From Ascochyta rabiei (taxonomy: Eukaryota > Ascomycota > Dothideomycetes > Pleosporales > Didymellaceae), in assembly GCF_004011695.2 (NCBI RefSeq), contig NC_082406.1, positions 310,001 through 374,000 of the forward strand: a stretch of 64,000 bases of DNA, given 5' to 3'. This document shows positions 10,518 to 23,300 of the stretch, in pieces; position 1 is the stretch's first letter; every line of letters starts with the position of its first letter. The position numbers and the translations under genes are program-made. Under the pieces are notes generated by a model. That model had not been told where the DNA came from. It was given only the letters and a program-made list of their open reading frames with translations, and ran no database searches.

Positions 10518-13500
10518 ACGACACAGCTATTATATCCTTTAATAAATAATATAGATAATAGGTACTTAGGGAACAGCTACAGACAGTGTTTGTAATATAA
10601 TTAACATAAAGCTAAACACCTAAGACTACTATTGCTCTGCTATAGCACAAGCAGATAGGGCACCCTAAAGCTGCTACTATTAAACACCTTATCTAACAAT
10701 CTTAGGGGGTAAGAGTTAGGGGTATTACTACAGTCTAATGTAATACTTGCAGACAGGCTAAGACTAAGAGGCAAATTAGTTAAATACCACAAATAAGTAA
10801 TAAAGGAGTAGGAGAACGCATAGTAATTAACTTCTACTTATATAAAAAGAAAAGCTTTACTAAGGAAAAGAGCTAATTACTTGCTATTAACAGGTAATCT
10901 GGCTTCCTCTAGGACTTCTATTTTAAAGATAGTTAACTAGGAAAGACAATTATCTACTTCCTAGACACTTTTACAAAACTCCTGTTAAAACAAAACAAGA
11001 TCTAGGTTCAGGTAATTAAGTGTAATATTAAAATTACTACAATAAAACAAGAAGTATTGCAATAGTGCGCTGCATAATTAATTAGGCTTAAGCCTTCTGC
11101 ACTAGACACCTAAGCACAGAATAGAGGTGCTAAACGCTTAGGGGGTGTAATAAAAGATAAGGCACGCACTATAAGGTTAGACGTAAACCTACTATAGGAA
11201 ATATAGCTAGATATTATAAGGGTAGCAGTATACCTATATAACTAAACACTAAGGTTATTAAACAAATAAAAAATACCCTATAATATATTCTTTACATATT
11301 TAGCTTAACTAGCTAGCTTAAACATATAAATTAGGAAACTAAACTAGGTACATCTAAAAGTATATAGATGTAAAGCCTTTACTCTAATAAGTAACACCCT
11401 TTAAGGAAAATTATAACTCTAGCAACTAGACCTAAGAGCATAGGTAGGATACCTAGTAGGATACTAATCCTTAAATATATATTAGATATAGATTCTAACC
11501 TTAGTAAAGGTTATTAGCATAAGAGACGTAATCTTTAATAAGGATACTGTCTTTAGTAGCTAGACTTAGGATCTAATAGACAGCCTTATGAACAGCACTC
11601 TTAAAGAGATAGTAATATAGATAAGAAGCGTAGAGCTTCCGCCTCTACCCTAAAATAATGCTAAAATCTAGTTATTCTATAAGGATAACACTATTACATA
11701 CTTAAATACTATAGAAGATTAACTAAAATATAATAATAGACAGAAAGCTAGATATATATATCTAACTCCTCCTCTAACTCTGCTACTAGTTACATTGTTA
11801 ATAAACATGTTGTTGTTATCCTAGTTAGCAAGAGGTAACAGCTAATCAGGAGTTAGCAGGTGGCACTAGTTAACTACTAATTAGTTAGAATTAACGCTAG
11901 CGTAATCTTAAGGAACTTTACAAACTATCCTATAGAAAGCTGCATTTATAGCTAGTATATAAGGCAGGTGCATAGGCACATACTAGGGCAATAATATTAA
12001 CAAGGCTAGGTTAAAACAAATGCTAATAAAGGGGCTTAAGCCTTATTAATCCTAACTCCTACTAGAGCTAACAGCATAATTAAACCTAGAGGACTACCTG
12101 CTTTACAAATAGTTTATAGAAGCTAAGTAAGAACACCTAGCAGCTATTAGAACATAAAGTTATAGTCTAAAGTACCCCTAACAAAACTAAGATAGTAGGA
12201 CACTAAATACTTAATTATATGTAGGTATACACGTATAAGCTTAATAAAAACTACTACCTACTTAAATATAAGGCGTAACTAGTAGTCTAAGGTAACTAGC
12301 AATAAAACATTACTTCTAAAGATACCTACGCAGCAACACTAGCTAGCAGGTTCTTTAGAATGCTTATAGCAATCTTAGCAACATATAACCTAGAACTTAA
12401 GTATTTTAATGTTATAAAAGCTTTTATTTATATATTAATTAACAGAGAGGTCTATATAAGGATGCTACGCAGATATTAGAAACTAGGCAAAGTCCTACAG
12501 CTACACAAGGCACTATATAGACTAAGAATCTCTCTACTCCTCTAGCAGAAGGAATTTACATCTACTTTAACAAGCTATAGATTTGCAGTTGTTCCCTATA
12601 AACACTACTGCTTACTTAAGAATAGAGTTACTATATTCTTCTATATAGACAATATTATTATAGCTTATTACCTAACTAGAAAGTATAAGGTACATAAGGC
12701 CCTTAACTATATTACTAACAAATACTCTGTTACAGAAGGAAACAATCTGCAATAGTTCCTAGGAGTAGAGATAACCTAAGATTAAGACAACCTAAGGATC
12801 CTCCTCTTACAGGCGTTATACATGAACAAAATTAGCTCTCTAGCAGATAAGACAGAATTACAATATAACACACTAATATTAAGTATTAAGCTTCTACTAA
12901 ATAAAGAGGAAGCTGCAGCATGAGAAATTAACACATACAAGAGAAAGATTAGATCTCTCCTCTTTACTGCAGTTACTACTAGGCCTAACATTACCTTTTC
13001 TATATCTAGGATGGCACAGTTTCTAACTAACCCTAGACAGCAGCACTATAACGCAGCAGATTAAGTGCTATTGTACCTATAAGGAACACAAGACCTGTCC
13101 CCTACCTTTAGAGGTAACAGGCACCTAGTAGTTGCTAGTAATGCTTTTATTTGCTAATAATACTCTTAATAGGAAGAGCTTCTAAGGATATGCTATTAAA
13201 ATATACAGAGGACTTATTACCTAGAGAGCTAATAAACAAGACACAGTTACTACATTAACAACTAAAGCAGAGCTACTTGCCCTAGCATAGATAGCTAAGG
13301 AAGCTATATTTATCTTATAACTATTATTAGAACTTAGCATACACCTCTTATAATGAACAATTACTATTTAATATAATAATACCTAGACTATCTAGTTAAT
13401 TAATAAGGAAGTCTTAAAACTCTTAACTCGAATATAATATGTAGACATTTACAACTACTAGCTGCGATAAGAGGTAAATAAAGGCACTATAACAGTAACC

Positions 13501-13706
13501 TATGTCCTATCTACTAAGATATTAGCTAAAAGACTTAAAAATGCTCTGCCTACAAGCAAGTAGTTAACCTTTCTAAGGTAGCTAGGACTAGAGAAACATA
13601 CTAAATAAAGAAAGCTGCCTAACACCTAGATAGAATTACTTAACTAAAAGCTCGCTAACCTAGAGGTATAATAAGAGCTAATTGTGTCTAGCTTTAATAG
13701 GGCCTT
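10518..13706 (+). pseudogene. Outer E pol remnant: integrase, RT, RNase H
   Basis: Second copy of the Copia pol 3' half, parallel to 7157-10340 with point changes and small indels. It reads through integrase (KRLGGVIKDKARTIRL near 11130-11170), RT with YIDNI at about 12642-12656 (active-site Asp to Asn by G to A) and RNase H to about 13690. The stop load is at least as heavy as in the inner copy. The short - strand open frame at 12782-12991 is a shadow of this RT. Confidence 0.85.
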
Positions 13707-13721
13707 AAAGCTGAGGGGGTG

Positions 13722-13845
13722 TGTTAGATAACTAACCTTGCTGAACCAAGTTGGGGGTTTAGGGTGAACCTTAGTCATTAAGACAGATAATTATTAATTA
13801 ATCACCTTTATTATTATCTTTGCACATTAACCATATTATCTAACA
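13722..13845 (+). repeat. Outer E 3' LTR, internally deleted (124 bp)
   Basis: TGTTAGATAACTAACC to ATCTAACA. It matches the 162-bp E LTR but lacks about 38 bp in the middle, including the CACACACATAAAATGAGCG stretch seen in the other copies. Confidence 0.88.
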
Positions 13846-13977
13846 ATATTATACTATACTTATTAATAAGCAGTTACATATATTATACTTGTTAACAAGC
13901 AGTTACATAACAACCCTTTCTATTCTGTTCTTCTCTACTATTTAATCCTTTAGGGCAGAGTTAGGGGTCTAAGTTAG
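13846..13977 (-). repeat. Family C LTR piece (host of outer E and A-right)
   Basis: Matches the 3' part of the 483-bp C LTR (compare about 30820-30950), including the doubled TTAATAAGCAGTTAC and TTAACAAGCAGTTAC motif. It starts ATATT at the E junction, which fits the E target duplication, and ends GTTAG, the A-right target duplication. The LTR resumes at 28485. Confidence 0.82.
13973..13977. repeat. Target-site duplication of A-right (GTTAG), left
   Basis: GTTAG here and at 28485-28489 flank the 14.5-kb A-right unit. Uninterrupted C LTR sequence shows a single GTTAG followed by CTAGTACTTATG. Confidence 0.92.
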
Positions 13978-14179
13978 TGTAAAGAGTGTACAAAGCGATT
14001 ATAAGGGAGGATAGGGTTAAAGAGGATAGCAGGTGTATTAAGGTACGTAGTATGTAGTGACAAGACTAATTGCTAGAGTATTAGTAATAACCTCTAACAC
14101 CTTTATATAGTCTGGGCTGACTAGCCCTATAGTAGCTCGCTAAGACTAACAGAGGTACCCCTAGGCCCAGCGCCTAACA
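13978..14179 (-). repeat. A-right 3' LTR (202 bp)
   Basis: On + it reads TGTAAAGAG to CCTAACA; it is the inverted equivalent of 4827-5028 and the same length. Confidence 0.93.
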
Positions 14180-15791
14180 ATGCCTTCCTTCTCTAGAGCA
14201 TTTGGCTTAAATAATAGTATAATTAGTAATACTGTATTATTTTAGCCCAGCTTTAGACGTGGTTACTCTGTCTGTCCTGTAATAGCTAATTCTAACTAGG
14301 TTTAGGCATTTATAGCACCTTATAAGGTTAGATAGGGCTTAATACTAATTCTACCTTTACCTAGTAAAAGTTAAACAGAAATCCTCTCTTACCTCTCCCT
14401 TTACCTCTAGGATCTAGGCAGCTGTTTACGCGGCTAAAGCTCTAACTAGGAGGCTAGCAGCATGTAAGCTATCTATACCCCTAGTTTTGTTAGTTACTAC
14501 TACATCCTACTTTAATTTAGTAAGTACTAACCTATTCTGTCTAGCACTTTTGTAAGGATAGCTGAGGGATTTTCTAGGTCTTTCTGGCACGTTCTAAAAC
14601 GTTTTAGCAGATAGCACTGCACAACACGCCTTAGTAACCTTTTTAGACTGTTCCTAACTACTACTACCTACTACTAACTATTACTAACTGTTACTAACTA
14701 CTATTTGCTATAGCTGTTATGTCTATACCTGCTTACTACAAAATTAATATTGCTAAGAATAGTAGGACTGCTAAGTAGTGCTGTATGCTCTATCTCTACT
14801 GTATTACTAATAGTAATGTCTATAGAGACTGTTGTTTGTCTACTAACCTAGCTTTATAGGGTAGCCTGCGTTATAGGGACGCCTAGGCCTAGTATTATAT
14901 AGAATGTTATAATAGTAATAAGAATTGCCTATTCGTACGTGTTTTGTCTCCTTTTAGCTTATTCTAGTATCTTTTAACACGTTTAGGGCCCTAATAAGTA
15001 CGCTAACAGCTATTTAAGGCTTTCTAGCAATATAGCGTGCCTTTACTCTAGTTGTTACCTAGTTACTACTGCTTATACTGCTATTGTTAATACAGCTAGT
15101 GTTAAGACTACCTCTACAACACCTGCTACTACTACACCTATGTCTATTAATAAGAAGACTACAATAGGCAAGTCTATTATTAACTAGTCTAGCTTGTTGC
15201 TAGGTATAATTTAAGAGTATATTCTGTCTCTTTTTAGCTTATTATAGCATAATCTAACCTTTATAGGAACTATTTACTGTAAAAAGACCTACTTACACTC
15301 TATAATAGCAACACTTACGCACGTAAGTTAACCTTATCTAGCATCTATATTAAGAAGTAAGATTAATCTAAGGCTAGCGCTGTTAAGGCTAAGATAAAGC
15401 AAAAGAAGATGTTAGAGGAGAGTAGTAGTAAGTCTAATCTAGACGCGCCTAATACCCCTGCAAGAAGGTATTATAGCACGTTTTAACCTGTTTTAACAAT
15501 ATCTAACTTCTTTTATAGTTAAAGTACTAGATTATAGGTACTAGTAAGACACTTTGTTAGCTCTAAGAGGAGCAGGAGGAGTAGGAAGCTGCTGAGCAGG
15601 CTGCTGCCAACGCTGCTGCTACTGCTGCTGCTAAGAAGCCTTTTAGTTATAAGGCTGCTACTTGTGCCTATAGTAGTAGTTATAGTTAGTAGGTTTTCCT
15701 TATAATAGAAGGTTTAGATTAATAATACCTAAGTTTGTAGTTAGTAGACAGGTTTAGGCTAATATAGCAATTAGGTGCATTACACTCTTAG
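14180..15791 (+). pseudogene. Family A accessory frame, opposite strand to pol (right copy)
   Basis: Same frame as 3214-4805. A possible ATG lies directly after the LTR at 14180 (MPSFSRAFGLNNS). The Cys patch (IECYNSNKNCLFVRV) lies near 14900-14950. Further on come a Thr/Ser-rich stretch (TTSTTPATTTPMSINKK), the Lys/Glu coil (KASAVKAKIKQKKMLEES) near 15370-15420, the EEQ/Ala repeat near 15568-15640 and a final TAG at 15789-15791. More than one frame is needed to link the parts, so frameshifts are present. Unknown function; conservation between two copies on opposite strands supports it as an element gene. Confidence 0.55.
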
Positions 15792-16060
15792 ATAGTCTAA
15801 ATAATACTAGAATGGTGTTCTTCTATACTAACTCTTTTATATTTACTTATAAATATAACTATATAACGTAGCGTATAACTCTGTTTATCTCCTTATATTA
15901 GAAATAGCTATAATAGGCTAAAAGATATCTGCTTTAGCTAGTCTATATTTCTTAGGGTAAGGTAGGGTTATATTTTCCCTTAGCGTAAACTATTAAATAC
16001 TTATTAGTTAAAAAACCCCTATAGGGAAAAATTATAATTAAGTAAAGGTATTTAGCCTTT
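15792..16060. other. Spacer between accessory and pol frames of A-right
   Basis: Inverted equivalent of 2945-3213. It holds no frame; it is the convergent gene end of the element. Confidence 0.55.
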
Positions 16061-18396
16061 TTAGTCTCCCCTTTTTTTAGACTTTAACCTTAATGTCTTA
16101 TTACGCAGTCTAAGCAGTTACTTTATTATTTTCTAGTATTATTTTATCGCTTCTTTAGAAAGATTTGTGCTAATTTCCTAGGAATTTTCTAAGTTAAAGA
16201 ATCTGTCCTACTTAATAAGGTACTCCAACTGTCTGTTAGCTAGTTACATTCTATTCAGGACTTTCTCTACATCCTATATCTTCTCCTCCCCCTTAACTAT
16301 AGTTTCTTATATTTATTCCTATATAGTTAGAAGTTAACTTCTTAGTATGTATAGGTCTAGCAGTAACGCATAGAATACTAGGTAGATTCCTTTTATTCCT
16401 AGCAGGTCTATTCTGTATATACTAGGCCTAATCTAGGCTATAATAGTTCTAGGTCCTAGATGTTTCTAGTCTAGCTTCTTTTTTAGGTGTACTGTCCTAA
16501 TATTCTTACTAGAGACTAGGACATTATTACCTACTTTAAAGGGTGCTAGTAGCTGTTTCCTATCTAAGTATTTCTTTTAATACTTGTCTAACTTTTCTAT
16601 ATTTGTTTTACAGGTAGCCTATAAGGAAATAACTCTAGCAGCTAATTTCTTTATAAGGGGAGATTCTCTACCTTTTAATACTAAAGTAGGCTAACCTGTG
16701 CCTCTTAGATCTATACTGTAACAGGCTTAAAAGGGTGTTATATTTATAGATGCGTAAATGCTATTATTATATACAAATTCTATAGTTAAAATCTATAAGG
16801 CCTAATTATCTTATTCTAGAGTATAGTAGGAATATAAGTACTGTTTAAGAGTCGAATTTTGCCTTTCTCTTTGGCTATCTGTCTAGGGATAATAGGCTAA
16901 CGTTAATACTCTTCTTAAGTTTAAATCGTAGTTAAAGGTTTCTTACGTCTTTAAGTTTATTAACAGCCCCTAATCTAAGATAATCTATGCTGGCGCGCGG
17001 TATAAATAGATAGTTTCTCTAATCTAGGTATATGCTAGATCTTTTCTATCCTAATTAGCCCTGGCTAGTATATAGTGTAATATTTTTATTAATTTATATA
17101 CTACTACTAGTATAGAGTTGTACACTAACCTAGCTATCTTACTAGAGGGTAATTCTGTAATAAAATCTATTATTACGTCCTTCTATAGTTAGCTTAGCAC
17201 TAGTAAAGGTTATAATAACCTGTACAGTTTATGTTAGGCAGCAGTTAATCTCCTACATACTAAGTAGTTGTAGTAGTAGTTAGATATATCCTTAGTAATG
17301 CCCTTCTAGGTATATCTGCGCTAAATCTTCTCTAAGGTCCTTTGTGCTCTAAAGTGTCCTAACATTAGGTTATTATAACATTCTTTAATTACCAAAACCT
17401 TATCTTCTAGCCTTATAAGTAAGATACGCTTCTCCTTACAAATATTTATTTTTCTATGTTATTCTTTTCTATTTTATCGTTATTTAAGTCTTTTTTATTA
17501 CTAGAGAGTTTGTTTATGTTATCTAAGTCTGTTATTAGCTCTATATAACTCTTCTTTCTTAATTCTTCTCTTTTAAGATCTCTTATGCTCTTTCTTTCTT
17601 TTATAGACAAATAAAGGGTTATAGCTACTACTAGGGGAGTATTAAGGTTCCCCCTTGTTAGAATCTCCTAAAGCAGTTATATAAAAGCCTTACTGTACTT
17701 TTATAAGGGGTCTTACACCTCTTTTATGAAGTTAGGACACTGTAAGGGTCTATCTGTAGGGTTTGTAAACTTTAGGTAATAAGTAATTATAAAGTTAAAC
17801 TTAGATAACACTAAGTATGCCCTTACTTACTAATAGTTAAGAACGTTTATCTCTATAAACTATGTTATGTTTTAGTAATCTGTTAAGATCTTAAAGAAGG
17901 TACTGTCTAAGTATCTTTGCTAATGCTGTAGGCTTTAGATAATTGTAAGAAGCTCTTAGTTATAAGTATTATAGTTATACTTAGCTTAAATTAACTTCTT
18001 TAAATAGAAGTCTACAGGCCTCTATTAGGCCAGCTTCCCCTCCCTAGGGACTAGTTAACTGAGGATTCCTAAGATAGCGCCTCTAGAGGCATCTACTTCT
18101 ATCCTAGTCTGTCTCCTAGGTATAAAATAAACTAAGATTAGTATGTTAATAAATAAATCCTTTATATTCTAGAAAGATTATAGGGGTTCTTTACTTAGCT
18201 TAAGAGGCTAACTCTCCTCCTTCCATATTGCTTAACTAGATTTAGCTAAATTTAGCCCTTTCTAGGTTAATTGTGTTAATAGTAAGGCTAATTTAGAAAC
18301 CCCTGTAATAAACCTCTAATAGTAGTTTATAAAGCCTATAAATACTTAGATATTATAAACTATACGCAGGATTAGCTATTCTTAGATTGTTTTAAC
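16061..18396 (-). pseudogene. A-right pol 3' part: RNase H, integrase, chromodomain
   Basis: Inverted equivalent of about 610-2944. The chromodomain-like C terminus lies near 16130-16310, integrase near 16600-17360, and RNase H near 17840-18150 with the Asp-Ala-Ser-Arg box near 18080. The frame is cut at 18396 by the B element and resumes at 25618 in the RT. RIP stops throughout. The left copy (1-2944) can be used position by position to tell which stops are private to each copy. Confidence 0.88.
18392..18396. repeat. Target-site duplication of B (TTAAC), left
   Basis: TTAAC on both sides of the B element (also 25613-25617). The uninterrupted A-left copy near 590-605 reads through the equivalent site. 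Confidence 0.93.
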
Positions 18397-18551
18397 TGTT
18401 ATGGACTAGCCTTAGGGTAGGATGCAATAAGGGGTGATATGGTATTGTATCTCTTATAGAGGTAACACGTCGCGTGTTCGTCTAATATGTCTGTAGGTCA
18501 CGTGACTGTCCTGTCTCGCTTAAGGCATAGACAAGGTCTAAGCCTATAACA
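18397..18551 (-). repeat. B 3' LTR (155 bp)
   Basis: On + it reads TGTTATGGAC to CCTATAACA. It pairs with 25458-25612. It holds an inverted repeat GGCATAGAC/GTCTAAGCC near one end (one mismatch here, perfect in the other copies) that could fold into a short hairpin. Confidence 0.93.
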
Positions 18552-18619
18552 TACCTTCTTTCCTTATCCCTTCTAGGCTGTATATACTTTTATTAGGTCC
18601 TTTTTATATTTAGCGTAGC

Positions 18620-20345
18620 CTAGGGGATGCTAGTAGTAGGTAAACCCTAGGGCTAGTAGTGGTTGCGTAAGGGTCTGGCTCTTAGTAGTTAGCTACTTGT
18701 CTAGTCTGTAGTTTACCTAGGGTAGTCCCTGTACGCACCTAGGTTGTTTTTGTTTTACCTAGCGCACCTACCTAAGTTAGATACTATACTACTCTATACT
18801 CCTACCTAACCTACCTGTAATACACCTACCTAATTTTTTATACGCGCTCTTACCCTACCTACTATATCTGTTATTACCTCTAGTTATAGCCATTAGGCCA
18901 CGGGTTAAGGAGCTAGTAGTCCCTTTAGAGGGGGTAGTTGTAGTCCGCTATAGTCCCTTCCCTCTGCCTATAATATACCCTTAGTATTTCTTATCTATAG
19001 TTTCTAATCTAGTTATAGGGCCTAACTATATATATAGAAAGCTTGCTACTGTTATATAGGCAACTATAAAGTTAAAGGCAACTTAGATAATAAGGACCTA
19101 GTCCCTGTCTCTGCCAGCGCTGTCCTATGCTGCCTCTGCCGCCTCCTTACTATCCTTACTAGCTAGTCTTATAAGTGCCTACGTCTGTTATAGGTCTGCT
19201 TACTTACTAATTTCTTCTATAGCTAACTGCGTTCTAGGTGCTAGTAAGACCTATTATAATTATACTAAGCGTAAGCACGTCTGCGTTTATAATAATAACC
19301 TCTTTACTATAAATGCTAAGCTCTACTATACCTAGTGTAATTTTAAGCAGTATATTAACATACGTGTTTCTGTTCTAGCCCCTTATTCCTAACTAATAGT
19401 AGCTAAGGTGTTAGCACGTGCTGGTAACGCCTATGTTAAGACACCTAGCACCTAGGGTGTAGGTAGTAATAAGGCTAACTAGGGGTGTTAGCCTGTTTTC
19501 TACTGTATGTTACCCCCTTATTACTGCTCTTAGTTTTCCTTTCTAACGTAATATTTTTACTAGGCGCCTACTATAAGCACTAGTAGGTGTATAAGGCTAC
19601 GCTTAACCTAGCCCTAGCTAACCCTACGCTAGTAGAGCAGTTAACCTCTACTTACGCTGCCTATTCCCCCACTAAGCCTAGTACCTAGGTTGCTCTGCCT
19701 GCTATACTGTTGTCTAGGCGTTATAGTAGCAACTAAATAGACGCCTACCTCTAATAGTTTATAGCTGCTGCAGGGTTAGCCTTCTAGTTCTAGACTAAGC
19801 GCATAAACTGTATAGAGGTAGTCTAGGCCTACACTACTATAAGAATTTCTGTCTATGTTAGGTATGTAGCTAACTAGATCTAAAGGACGCTATTAACTAA
19901 GTTAAGCGCCTACTTACTACGCCCTGCTGCAGCCTAGAGTACACCCTATTATCCTGCTTATCCTACTACTACTGCTCTAACTCCCCTAACAAGCGCTGCT
20001 TATCTATCCGCTAGCTCTGCTTACCACCCTACTATTACTGCTCTCCCTCTCCTGCAGAGTTGCCTACGCCCCTATGCTAGTACTACTCTCCCTTCCTTAT
20101 AAGGTCCCCTACACCCCCTTACTATTACTGCTTCCCCTTCCCTATAGAGCTGCGCGCGCCTACCTACTATTACTACTTACCTTCCCCTATAGAGCTGCAC
20201 ACGCCTAACTATAACTTTAAGAAAATATTATAGTTAACACGTAGCAGCACTATTAAGGAAGATATAGAGGGTAGCAATAACAACTATAAGGTTAACTGCT
20301 GCTGCTGCAACATGTAGAACTAGGCCCTAGACATAGCTACTACTA
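18620..20345 (+). pseudogene. Family B accessory frame, opposite strand to pol
   Basis: A decayed + strand frame between the B 3' LTR and the pol end. From about 18870: IAIRPRVKELVVPLEGVVVV, then an Ala/Ser/Leu stretch near 19110-19200. Next is a Cys pattern YNYTKRKHVCVYNNN near 19255-19295, which becomes C-x2-C-x6-C if two Tyr are reverted to Cys (TGT to TAT), followed by LYYTQCNF. After a frame change come a helical-looking middle (ALANPTLVEQLTSTYAAYSP) and a Pro/Ser/Thr-rich tail made of imperfect repeats (19960-20215). Not recognised. The layout matches the accessory frames of families A, C and D. Confidence 0.55.
19960..20215 (+). repeat. Imperfect tandem repeats in the B accessory frame
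   Basis: About 45-65-bp imperfect units containing variants of ACTATTACTGC and CTGCAGAGTTGC / CTATAGAGCTGC recur four or five times. The encoded stretch is rich in Pro, Ser and Thr. Confidence 0.6.
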
Positions 20346-20399
20346 CCTGTTATTCCTTATCTATAAATAATAACATTTTTTTTAAGTCTTAAGGCTTAC

Positions 20400-23300
20400 T
20401 ACTAGTTACTAGGTGGTGTGTATGTAAGGCGGTAGCGTGCTGTTACTATAAGGTCCCTAAGCTCTCCTGCGCTAGGCCTTATGCCCTATACAGTATCTCC
20501 TAATAGGACCCTATAAGGGTTATTATAAATAATAAAAGTTTCTTCTTTCTTATATCTACTTCTTATATGCTGTATATATTACTATAAAGGCCTCTTAGGC
20601 CTTTATATCCTATAACGCTTCTAGTAGTTCCTATATTAGCTTTGTATATCCCTTCTATTTAACTAAGACCTATAACTTATTCTGCCTACAAGCCCTCTTT
20701 TCTTTTAGGATAGACTCTACCTCCTATTTAGCTAGGGTTAGGTTGTCCTCCTCTAGGACAACTAGCGGGCCTAGTCTACTTTCCTGTAGGCGCTGTGTTA
20801 GTAATAGGTTAGAAGCTGTATATTAGTAGGTTTATATATAGTATCTTATAGAGGTTACCTAGCAAATCTAGGGTAACTATTAGAAGGGTAGGAACTGTGA
20901 CTACTGTGTACTAGGCTTGTAACTAGTTAAGCTTCTAGCTTAGCCTATTAGTTTTTATATTATAGAGGGAAAACTAAACCCTATCTCTAACGTAGTACTA
21001 CTCTATAGGCCTACAGCTACAGTATGTTGCGTCCTAGGTGTGTTGTTACACCTATGCTATAGCTGCCTAGGTAAGCTCTATGCCTTACTAGAGGTAGTCT
21101 AGGAAATAGACCACCTGTCCCTGTAGTGTGTTCTAGCTAATAGTTAGTAGCACTGTTGTCTGTAGGAGTTCTATATTATAACTATAGAGGAGCAGGTTAG
21201 AGCTAACCCTAGTAACTAAAGAGTCGCAATTATTAAGTGCTAGTTAGCAGGCTAGAAGATAGTTAGGCTAGTTATCCTGTTTAAAGTTAACTATAACCTG
21301 TAGGACTGCCTACACCTCTTAGTTAGCCTACTCTGTCCCTCTATCTGTCTAGGGGTAGTAGGCTGTAAAAAGGAGCTTGTCTACCCCTATAAGGCTACAC
21401 AATGTTATCTAAAAACGTTCTAGCTAGTCTAAGCTGTAGTCTGTAATAATAGCGCTTAGAAAGCCCTAGAACTGCTACTACATGTTGCAGAAGACCTTAG
21501 CGCAATATTCTGCTGTTATAGAAGTTATTACTTTAAGCTATATATATTTAGAGAGGCAATCTATAATAACTAGGAGATAGCGCAGTGCGTCCTTATTAGC
21601 CTAAGAAAGGTTAACTATAAAGTCTATTAAAATCTAGGACTAAAAACAGTTAGTAATAGGCAATAGCTAGAGTAAGCCCTGCTGTTAGCGCTGCAACACG
21701 TGCGTGCTAAAATAGTAGTAGTTATAGATATAATGCTAAAGTCCTATAAAATCCCTTTCTAGTAGAAGTTGTGTTTAACAATATAGAATATAGTGTTAGC
21801 CCCTAGATAGCCTATTAGGTTAGATTTGTATGCCCTTTAGATTATTGTAGTTGTAAGTAGCTCCTAATATAGAACCTGTGTAACCCTATGCTACAGCAGC
21901 GTGCTATAAGCACTAAGCGTACAATCTGCAATTTACTAAGTAGTCTTAGCCTCTAGAGGGAACTAGCAGGCCCTATTACAGACAGTAGACAGGTGCGCTA
22001 TATGCCCTATATCCTGCTAAACGCCTTTGTTCTATAGTAATTATATATATATATTAATAAAAAGTAGAGGTATACTAGGGCCTAGTGTACTAACTACTAA
22101 TACTAAAACTAGGGTTATTATCCTATAGACCTCCCCTAACCTCCTATTATAGTCCTGTTCCTAGCAGCTCAGCACATCTAGTTAGGCTGCTAGGCGCCCT
22201 AGGCAGAAGCAAAGGTAGAAACAGAACTTTAACAGCTCCTCTGCCTATTAGTACTGCCTCTTACTCAGCGTACGCGCTGTAGTAAAGTACTAGAGGTTCT
22301 TATAGTTAGTTAGGATAGTAAACAGCCTAGCAACAGATCCTAATTTAGCTGCCTAGACCCCTAGGCACTTTATAACAGAAGTTAACTCCTTATTATAGAT
22401 AGTGTAGTTCTGTTATTCTGTTATAAGTATAGTAGAGTAATATACTACTAGGCAAAGCACCTTCCTATACATTTAAGAAAGGTAGCTGCCTAGCGCCTTA
22501 CTAGAGCAGTCTACCTCTAATAGTGTTTCTTACTTAGGGTTCTACTAGGCTAGGACTAGTTCTGTTATAAATGCGTTCTTTAGCTAGCAGAACGCTGCGT
22601 CCGCCTCCTGCCTCTACCTAAACAGGATATCCTTCCCTGTAAGTTAATTAAGTAGGGCAGCAATATTAGAGAAGGCTAGGATAAAGTCCTAGTAGAAGTT
22701 AGTAAACCCTAGGAAACTGTAGACCCTGCGTAAAGACTATAGGGATTCCTAATTACTAATAGCCTTAACCTTCTTAGGATTAGAATAAATATCCTTTCTA
22801 GCTTCTATAATATATCCTAGGTAGTATACTTCCTTTATTACAAATACGCACTTCTTAGGATCTAGATGCAGCCCTGCATCGCATAGGAGCGTAAGGACTC
22901 TGCTAACCTTCCCTAAGTAGTCTGTCCTAGACCTGCTACTATAAATAAGGATATTATCTAGGTACACAGTAGCATAGTTGCCTAATGTCTCCTAAAGCAC
23001 GCTGTTAATGTAACGCTAGAAGGACGCTAGTGCTCTAGCTAGGCTAAACAGGTAGACTAGCTACTTAAAGAGCCTAAAACAGGTGCAGAACGCAGGAAGG
23101 TGCTTATCTCCTTCTGTAACACAAATCTAGTAAAATACTAAACAGATATTAACCTTAGAGAACTAGCAGGCACCCCTTAGTGTACGCAGTGTCTTCTTAA
23201 TAAGAGGAAGCAGGTACTAGTTAGCAATTATAATACTATTAAGTGTGTAATAGTCCACGTATATACGCTACCTACTAGAGGACTTTTTAATTAGTAGAAC

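Larger units (their letters stand above)
5029..13845 (+). mobile_element. Outer copy of family E Copia element, split by an inner E copy
   Basis: Pieces 5029-5323 and 10518-13845 belong to one E element that received A-left on its left and a second E (5324-10517) in its middle. The first piece aligns with 6873-7150 of the inner copy (end of gag and protease), and the second continues directly from the point matching about 7157. It ends with a 3' LTR at 13722-13845 and lies in a family C LTR, whose sequence resumes at 13846. Confidence 0.88.

Noticed and set aside
12782..12991. 69-codon - strand frame
   Set aside because: Lies opposite a recognisable Copia RT region of outer E; shadow frame.
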